Origin: Betaproteobacteria bacterium
GTDB lineage: Bacteria > Pseudomonadota > Gammaproteobacteria > Burkholderiales > Usitatibacteraceae
DNA length: 64,000 nucleotides
Direction: 5' to 3'
Assembly (NCBI GenBank): GCA_016791265.1
Contig: JAEUMY010000023.1
Location: 372,001-436,000 of the forward strand
The notes under the pieces: generated by a model
Seen by the model: only the letters and a program-made list of their open reading frames with translations
What the model was told of the DNA's origin: nothing
Databases searched by the model: none
Shown: positions 58,664-64,000 of the stretch, in pieces
Layout: every line of letters begins with the position of its first letter
How positions within the stretch are numbered: the stretch's first letter is position 1
Program-made: the position numbers and the translations under genes

Positions 58664-60609
58664 GCGCCACAACCGCCACGCCCGCTCAGCGCGCCTTCCT
58701 TCTGGCAGAGGCTTGGTGCAACCGCGTGTTCGGGGAAGGCGTGAACCCGCTTTACCACCTGGGCACGATCAGCTATCTGCTGTTCTGGATCGTGACGATT
58801 TCGGGAATCTACCTCTACGCGTTCTTCGAGACCAGCGCGACCCACGCCTACGCCTCGGTGGAGGCCATCACGCACACGCAGTGGTTCGCGGGCGGGCTGC
58901 TGCGCAGCGCCCATCGCTACGCGTCGGATGCGTTGGTGGTCACGATGCTGCTGCACCTGCTGCGGCACTTTGTGTTCGGGCGCCATCGCGGCTACCGCTG
59001 GCTATCGTGGATTACCGGTTTGGTCCTGCTTGGTCTCACGGTGGTGGCGGGCATCAATGGTTTCATGCTGCCCTGGGACCAGCTGGCTCAATTCGTCGTC
59101 ACGGCGACGACCGAGATGTTGAATTTCTTTCCGGCCATCGGCGGCGCGCTCACGCGCAACTTCGTCGCCAATGTGGCGGTCACGGACCGCCTTTTCTCTC
59201 TGCTGGCGTTCATTCATATCGGCGTGTCCCTGGTCATCCTGGCTTTTCTCTGGGTCCACACCCAACGCACACCGGCGGCGCGTACCCTGCCGCCGCGTGC
59301 TGTGACACTCATCACCCTGACTTTGTTTCTGTTCCTCGGGCTCCTGAGGCCCGTGGTGAGCGATGCGCCAGCCAATCTTTCTCAGATGCCCGCCGGCGTC
59401 TCGCTCGACTGGTTCTATCTTGCCGTCATGCCCTTGATCCACGAGGGACATGTGACACTTGTATGGGCAGGTTCCGCCGTTGCGGCCGTGTTCCTGGCCG
59501 TCTTGCCGTGGCTGGGTCGCAGGAGCGTTGCCCGCAGCTTTGATGTCGCGGTCCGGCCGGATGATCACATCATGTCCGTGCGTGCCGGCGAGAATCTGCT
59601 TGATGCGGGGTTGCGCGAAGGACTGCCCATGCCCTATGAGTGCCGCAATGGCGCTTGCGGCCGCTGCAAGTGCAGGATCGTGGAGGGCCAGGTGCTCTTG
59701 AAGCCATCTCAGCCCGGCGCGCTGACCGAGAGCGACGCGCTCTCCGGACGTGTCCTGCTCTGCTGCGCCGAGCCGCTGACCGACTTGCTCATCGAGTACG
59801 TGCCCGATCCTGATGCGCACCGCATGCCCACGCATCGCTATGCGGCTGTCGTGACCGGGATGAAGACGCTGACGCCGGACGTCATGCAACTGGTCCTTAA
59901 GGTGACCGAAGGCGGCGTGCCAGCCTACCGGGCAGGCCAGTACATCAACATCATTCTCGAAGATGGCGCCAAGAGAAGCTTCTCGTTTGCGACCGCCCCG
60001 GAAGCAGCGGGCGATTCGGGCGAGTTCGAGCTGCATGTGCGCCGCATCGAAGGCGGTCGATTCACGACGTTCGTGTTCGATGGTCTCAAGGTGGGTGATC
60101 GGCTCGAATTCGAGGGGCCGCTTGGGGCCTTCACTTTGCGGGACGATAGCGACAAGCCCATCATCTTTGTGGCCGGGTCCACCGGATTCGCGCCGGTCAA
60201 AAGCATGCTTGAACATGCGTTTCTCAAGGGGCTCGCGCGTCAGATGTTGCTTTACTGGGGCGTGCGGCGGCCGTCAGACATGTACTTGTTGCCCCAGCTG
60301 GAAGCGTGGCAACAGCAGCACGGAAATTTCCGGTTCATTCCGATCGTGTCTGATCCATTGCCGGAAGATCGCTGGAGCGGGCGCACCGGCCTGGTTCATG
60401 AGGCCATTCTCGATGACTTTCCGGACCTCTCGCATCATCAGGTCTACGCCTGCGGCTCGGTGGGGATGGTCGAGACGGCCACCCCTGCCTTTCTTGGCCG
60501 AGGGATTTCCAGTGACGATTGCTTCTCCGATGCCTTTCACCTCTCTCCGCACATGCCACTCGCTTCGGCCGGCGCACAGATGGTGAAGCTGGGGGGGGCC
60601 AATGCCTGA
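58660..60609 (+). CDS. Cytochrome b - [2Fe-2S] - FAD/NAD reductase fusion
   Basis: A 649-residue three-part protein. Residues 1-275: cytochrome b N-terminal domain with two H-x13-H pairs, H85/H99 and H186/H200, for two b hemes. Residues 293-380: plant-type ferredoxin with C328, C333, C336 and C368 (or C369). Residues 390-649: ferredoxin-NADP reductase-like domain with RSFSFATAP (FAD, 439-447), GSTGFAPVKSM (NAD(P), 506-516) and a C-terminal CGSVGM. This should move electrons between NAD(P)H and b hemes in the membrane. Start overlaps sco as ATGA. I know no characterised protein with this exact architecture. Confidence 0.87.
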   Translation: MSATTATPAQRAFLLAEAWCNRVFGEGVNPLYHLGTISYLLFWIVTISGIYLYAFFETSATHAYASVEAITHTQWFAGGLLRSAHRYASDALVVTMLLHLLRHFVFGRHRGYRWLSWITGLVLLGLTVVAGINGFMLPWDQLAQFVVTATTEMLNFFPAIGGALTRNFVANVAVTDRLFSLLAFIHIGVSLVILAFLWVHTQRTPAARTLPPRAVTLITLTLFLFLGLLRPVVSDAPANLSQMPAGVSLDWFYLAVMPLIHEGHVTLVWAGSAVAAVFLAVLPWLGRRSVARSFDVAVRPDDHIMSVRAGENLLDAGLREGLPMPYECRNGACGRCKCRIVEGQVLLKPSQPGALTESDALSGRVLLCCAEPLTDLLIEYVPDPDAHRMPTHRYAAVVTGMKTLTPDVMQLVLKVTEGGVPAYRAGQYINIILEDGAKRSFSFATAPEAAGDSGEFELHVRRIEGGRFTTFVFDGLKVGDRLEFEGPLGAFTLRDDSDKPIIFVAGSTGFAPVKSMLEHAFLKGLARQMLLYWGVRRPSDMYLLPQLEAWQQQHGNFRFIPIVSDPLPEDRWSGRTGLVHEAILDDFPDLSHHQVYACGSVGMVETATPAFLGRGISSDDCFSDAFHLSPHMPLASAGAQMVKLGGANA

Positions 60610-61132
60610 ATCAGGAACCCGTCCGCTGCCATTTCCGGCGCGCGTTGCGCTGCAGTGCTTGGTGCTTGGCGGATTCGCGGCATTCATCGGCGTGTTCTCG
60701 GCAAAGCCCGCATATCCGTTGCGTGGGGAGAACGATGCGATCGTCAAGCTCTCATTCACTCATGCCGCGCAGTTGCAGCATCCCTGTCGTGAACGCAACG
60801 CGGAAGAACTGAAGAAGCTCGCGCCGAACATGCGAACCCAGCTCGACTGTCCGCGTCAGCGCGCCGTCGTGCGCTTTGAAATGGAGATGGATGGCAAACC
60901 GGCCTATCGCCTGGAACTGCCGCCCGGCGGTCTGCGCAAGGACGGTCCCGCCACCGTGTACCGTCGCGCGATGGTCGCGGCCGGTACTCACCGCATTGCG
61001 GCGCGGTTGTCCGATAAGCCTTCAGGTGAGTTCAATCATAGCAAGGAGGCGGTGGTGGACCTCAAGCCTGGACAGGTGCTACTCGTGGATTTCATCCCTG
61101 CTGAAGGCGGCTTCATCTTCACGAAGGAGTGA
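60602..61132 (+). CDS. Membrane-anchored hypothetical protein of the oxidase cluster
   Basis: A 176-residue protein with one N-terminal helix (about 14-35) and a periplasmic part starting VKLSFTHAAQLQHPC. Two Cys (in HPCRERN and LDCPRQR) could bond or bind metal; a beta-rich C-terminus ends LVDFIPAEGGFIFTKE. It overlaps the fusion gene by eight bases and precedes the next cytochrome b gene by three, so it belongs to the same operon. No known family. Confidence 0.75.
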   Translation: MPESGTRPLPFPARVALQCLVLGGFAAFIGVFSAKPAYPLRGENDAIVKLSFTHAAQLQHPCRERNAEELKKLAPNMRTQLDCPRQRAVVRFEMEMDGKPAYRLELPPGGLRKDGPATVYRRAMVAAGTHRIAARLSDKPSGEFNHSKEAVVDLKPGQVLLVDFIPAEGGFIFTKE

Positions 61133-61135
61133 CTG

Positions 61136-62662
61136 GTGGCTACCCCTTGCCTGCGAAGCCGTGCCGACCGCGTGATTGACGCCGCAATTGCGCGGGCCTT
61201 CGCCGCTCCTTACAACCCGTGGCGTCAGTTGGGGGCGCTGACCAGCCTGGCGTTGGCGATTACGGTGGCGAGCGGAATCGTCGCCTACGCGTTGTACGAC
61301 ACCAGCATTTCGGGGGCCTACCAATCCGGTCTGCGGTTGCAGAACGACCCGAGCTACTTTGGGGTGTTGCTGCGAGGGCTGCATCGCTACGGCGCCGATG
61401 CCTTCATGCTGCTGATGATCCTGCATCTGCTGCGAGAGTTCCTGCGCAGTCATTACCGCGGCCCGCGTTGGTATTCATGGCTTTCCGGCGTTCCCTTGAT
61501 CTGGCTGGGCTGGCTTGCCGGCCTGACGGGACTGTGGCTGCTTTGGGACTCGCGCGCGCTGCATAGCGTCATGGCGACGGCGGAGTGGCTGCAGGCACTG
61601 CCGCTGGTTGATGAAGGGCTGGTGCGCAATTTTCTCGCCAGCGGCGCACTCAATGACCGTTTCTTTTCCCTGGTCATGTTTCTGCACATTGGCGTGCCCC
61701 TGTTCTTGATCGGAGGCCTCTGGGCGCACTTGCAGCGCATCCACCTCCCGGCAGTCTGGCCTCGGCGAGCTGCGGGAGTGGGTCTTCTACTGACGCTTGG
61801 CGTGGTCAGCCTGCTTGCGCCCGCACAGAGCCTGGGCATGGCGGACCCGCACTTTGTGCCCAAGGCGATTTCGCTCGACTGGTTCTTCCAACTTCCGCAT
61901 GTTTTGACGGACAGTCTGTCAGGTGCCGGAACCTGGGCGGTGGCCGGTGGACTCACTCTGCTCTGCGCGTCGTTGCCCTGGCTGGATCGTGGCCGGCGCA
62001 AGCCGGCGCCTGCCCGGGTGGAGCTCATTCATTGCAATGGGTGCAGCCGTTGCGCCGCCGACTGTCCCTTCGGGGCCATCCGAATGGTCCCGCGCACAGA
62101 CGGTGGCATGCATGCGCAGCAGGCCGCTGTCGACGATGAGCTGTGTGTCGCATGCGGAATCTGCGTTGGCGCCTGCCCCTCTTCCACTCCGTTTCGCCGC
62201 ATCGAGGATCTGGTCTCTGGCATCGAGCTGCCTGAACAACCCATCGGGCGGCTGCGTCAGACGTTGCGAGAAGTCCTGAAGAGCCGGGCGCCTGGAAGCA
62301 TGGTGCTTGTCTGTCGCTGCCGCCACAGCCCAGGCGGTTCGCAAGCGCCCGACCCATCCATGTTGTCCATCGAGGTCGAATGCCTCGGCATGTTGCCGCC
62401 TTCGTTCCTCGACTTCGCGTTGCGCCAGGGTTTGGCTGGCGCCGTTCTGGCGGGGTGTGAGGGCGGCAACTGCGAATTCAGGCTGGGCGATCGCTGGACC
62501 CTCGATCGAATCGCGGGTCGACGTGCGCCGCGCCTGCGGCGTAATGTCGCGCGCGAGCGAATCATCTCGCTCGCACGGCAAGACGACGAAGCATCCATTC
62601 GCAACGCGGTCGATGAACTGCTGCGCCACCCAATGCACGACCAACCCGGAGATGCCAGATGA
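61136..62662 (+). CDS. Cytochrome b - 2x[4Fe-4S] - MvhD/HdrA-type fusion
   Basis: A 508-residue protein. Residues 1-285: cytochrome b domain with H83/H97 and H184/H198 (two H-x13-H pairs). Residues 295-352: two [4Fe-4S] clusters, C300/C303/C306/C310 and C337/C340/C343/C347. Residues 385-490: methyl-viologen-hydrogenase delta-like domain with C393, C395, C416 and C441-x4-C446 in AGCEGGNCEFRLG. MvhD-type domains hand electrons to flavin-based heterodisulfide-type enzymes. The start is GTG 61136. Its job may be a membrane quinone or oxidase feed from low-potential carriers; inferred. Confidence 0.87.
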   Translation: MATPCLRSRADRVIDAAIARAFAAPYNPWRQLGALTSLALAITVASGIVAYALYDTSISGAYQSGLRLQNDPSYFGVLLRGLHRYGADAFMLLMILHLLREFLRSHYRGPRWYSWLSGVPLIWLGWLAGLTGLWLLWDSRALHSVMATAEWLQALPLVDEGLVRNFLASGALNDRFFSLVMFLHIGVPLFLIGGLWAHLQRIHLPAVWPRRAAGVGLLLTLGVVSLLAPAQSLGMADPHFVPKAISLDWFFQLPHVLTDSLSGAGTWAVAGGLTLLCASLPWLDRGRRKPAPARVELIHCNGCSRCAADCPFGAIRMVPRTDGGMHAQQAAVDDELCVACGICVGACPSSTPFRRIEDLVSGIELPEQPIGRLRQTLREVLKSRAPGSMVLVCRCRHSPGGSQAPDPSMLSIEVECLGMLPPSFLDFALRQGLAGAVLAGCEGGNCEFRLGDRWTLDRIAGRRAPRLRRNVARERIISLARQDDEASIRNAVDELLRHPMHDQPGDAR

Positions 62663-64000
62663 TCTCGCTGACACGCCCCCGCTCTTTGGCGCCAGGCAAC
62701 GCCGGTGCCAGACCATTTTCCACCCAGAACGCATGTCCAAAGTTCGAGCTTGCTCTGCCCGCCGATGCCAGGCGCGCATTGACCGCGGCGTGGCTCGGTC
62801 TGGCGCTGGGCGCTTTGCTTGCCTCGGGCCTGTTCTCTATTCTGCTGGTGTTGTCGCGGACGCCTCAGCTTCAGTCGCTGTTCCCGGTGGCGGACTTTTT
62901 TCACGTCGCCCTGGTCGTGCATGTCGATCTCTCTGTGCTGGTGTGGTTTCTGGCCTTCGGCGGCGCCTTGTGGTCGATGAGCGGCGGGCTGCGGGGGCTT
63001 CGCGTCGCCTGGGTCGCCTTTTCACTGGCCACGGCTGGGACCGGCGTGATGATGCTGTCCGCGTTCATCGAACATGCCCCGCCCGTCATGGCCAACTATG
63101 TACCGGTGCTGGATGGGCCGATGTTCATCACAGGCCTGATGCTGTTCGGCGGCGGCGTCGTGCTGTTGTGCGTTCGCTCCATGGCCGCTGTGCGCCCCAT
63201 CAGTCTGTCGCTGGATGGCGAGGGCGCGCTGCGCTTTGGCCTGAACGCGGCGATGGTGTCCACCTGTGTGGCCGCGCTGGCGTTTGTCGTTTCGTGGTGG
63301 CAACTACCGCCGGGCCTTGACACGCGCGTGTACTACGAACTGATGTTCTGGGGCGGCGGTCACGTGCTGCAATTCACCTACACGCTTCTCATGCTGGTGG
63401 GCTGGGTTTGGCTGGCCTCGGCGTTGGGATCGCCGTTTCCGCTGTCGCCACGCGTGGTCACCGTCCTGTTTGCCATTGCGCTGATCGCGGCTTTTCTGAC
63501 GCCCGTGACTTACGCCGCCTATGCGGTGACGTCCGTCGAGCACCATCGCGCCCAGACGCTGCTCATGCGCTTTGGCGGTGGCATCGTCATCGCCCCCATC
63601 GCATTCGCCCTCGCGGTGGCGCTTTGGCGTCAGCAGGTCGTGTCTGCATCGGGCGCGCCACTGCGGGCGTGCCTCATCGCATCACTTGGGCTTTTCGCGG
63701 TTGGCGGGATCATCGGCTTCATGATTTCCGGCAGCAACGTGAAAATCCCCGCGCACTATCACGGCTGCATCGTGGGCGTCACACTCGCGATGATGGGCAT
63801 GACTTACCGCGTGCTGCCGCTCTTCGGCTTTGCCGCCCCCGCATCGCGTCTCGCAGCCTGGCAACCTGCCATCTACGGAGTGGGTCAGCTCATGCACATC
63901 GTCGGTCTGGTCTGGTCAGGCGGCTATGGCGTGCAGCGGAAGGTGGCTGGCTCGGATCAGGTGTTACGTAGCACATCCGAAGTCGCCGGAATGGGCCTGA
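62659..64000 (+). CDS. Second heme-copper subunit I-like protein, partial
   Basis: ATG 62659 (overlapping the previous TGA) opens 447 codons that run off the window. About twelve hydrophobic helices are seen, with candidate metal ligands H88 (VVHVDLS), H235 (WGGGHVLQF), H295/H296 (SVEHHRAQ), and H366/H368 (IPAHYHG). The helix-VI residue four after H235 is Phe, so the A/B-type Tyr is missing; Y285 and Y288 precede the HH pair, so a C-type Tyr in helix VII is not excluded. It is distant from the first subunit I. Database annotation would likely be 'cbb3-type subunit I'. Confidence 0.8.
   Translation, partial: MISLTRPRSLAPGNAGARPFSTQNACPKFELALPADARRALTAAWLGLALGALLASGLFSILLVLSRTPQLQSLFPVADFFHVALVVHVDLSVLVWFLAFGGALWSMSGGLRGLRVAWVAFSLATAGTGVMMLSAFIEHAPPVMANYVPVLDGPMFITGLMLFGGGVVLLCVRSMAAVRPISLSLDGEGALRFGLNAAMVSTCVAALAFVVSWWQLPPGLDTRVYYELMFWGGGHVLQFTYTLLMLVGWVWLASALGSPFPLSPRVVTVLFAIALIAAFLTPVTYAAYAVTSVEHHRAQTLLMRFGGGIVIAPIAFALAVALWRQQVVSASGAPLRACLIASLGLFAVGGIIGFMISGSNVKIPAHYHGCIVGVTLAMMGMTYRVLPLFGFAAPASRLAAWQPAIYGVGQLMHIVGLVWSGGYGVQRKVAGSDQVLRSTSEVAGMGL

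Overview
The window is GC-rich, densely packed chromosomal DNA from a proteobacterium. A betaproteobacterial (Burkholderiales/Nitrosomonadales-type) host is my best guess. It rests on a proteasome-like BPH peptidase, a DUF1800/DUF5648 protein paired with DUF1501, UbiH-type hydroxylase, YidB, YceI and HslR. This is inference from gene content, not a taxonomic search. No rRNA, tRNA, CRISPR array, transposase or phage gene was recognised.

Layout. 1-4.5 kb: membrane-lipid genes: an Mpo1-like membrane protein (cut by the window edge), a GT4 glycosyltransferase, and a tightly overlapping btaA-btaB-plcP operon that should replace phospholipids with betaine lipid. 4.6-8.7 kb: an AstE/AspA-like deacylase, agmatinase, a divergent MurA paralogue and a D-Ala-D-Ala dipeptidase. 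8.7-14.7 kb: DacB, a TonB-dependent receptor with candidate operators, a strong terminator and a lipoprotein LD-carboxypeptidase. 14.7-16.3 kb: a hipBA toxin-antitoxin pair with three operator-like repeats exactly 27 bp apart. 16.4-27.4 kb: a ten-gene, nearly gap-free operon for cell-wall and amino-sugar recycling (nagK, nagR, nagA, nagB-II, murQ, ampG-like, nagX, a GH10-like lipoprotein, amiD, serine beta-lactamase-like). A two-domain nucleoside-recognition permease is divergent from it. 28.7-31.9 kb: small unknowns, a KOW protein and a UbiH-family hydroxylase. 31.9-36.2 kb: DUF1501/DUF1800 pair. 36.5-39.8 kb: two tandem paralogous peptide-binding proteins. 40-44.7 kb: gabD, FKBP, PEBP, MoCF, YidB, phosphatase. 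44.7-51.8 kb: YceI, HslR flanked by remnants of another hslR, a double cyclic-nucleotide domain protein, glutamine amidotransferase, BPH-like peptidase, EamA transporter, LysR. 52-64 kb: a hemerythrin and a respiratory cluster.

Two things stand out. First, the 12-bp perfect palindrome GCGAATATTCGC occurs 25 times, with three more one-mismatch copies, between 1.2 and 50.4 kb. It lies both inside genes (read as ANIR, EYS or RIFA) and between them, about one copy per 2 kb, where chance predicts essentially none. It resembles the HIP1 class of genome-wide iterated palindromes, but I do not know a named element with this sequence.

Second, the last 13.5 kb contains no copy of the palindrome and holds an unusual respiratory module. 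It encodes heme A and heme O synthases, a 56-residue membrane peptide, a CuA subunit II, a heme-copper subunit I with all six histidines but without the helix-VI tyrosine of oxygen reductases, and an SCO/SenC protein. It continues with a cytochrome b-[2Fe-2S]-FAD/NAD reductase fusion, an unknown anchored protein, a cytochrome b-2x[4Fe-4S]-MvhD/HdrA-type fusion, and a second, divergent heme-copper subunit I that runs off the window. The hemerythrin gene and the divergent ctaA/oxidase promoter region share an FNR/DNR-like 14-mer. The module looks like a horizontally acquired NO-reductase-like or alternative terminal-oxidase system with its own electron-input proteins.
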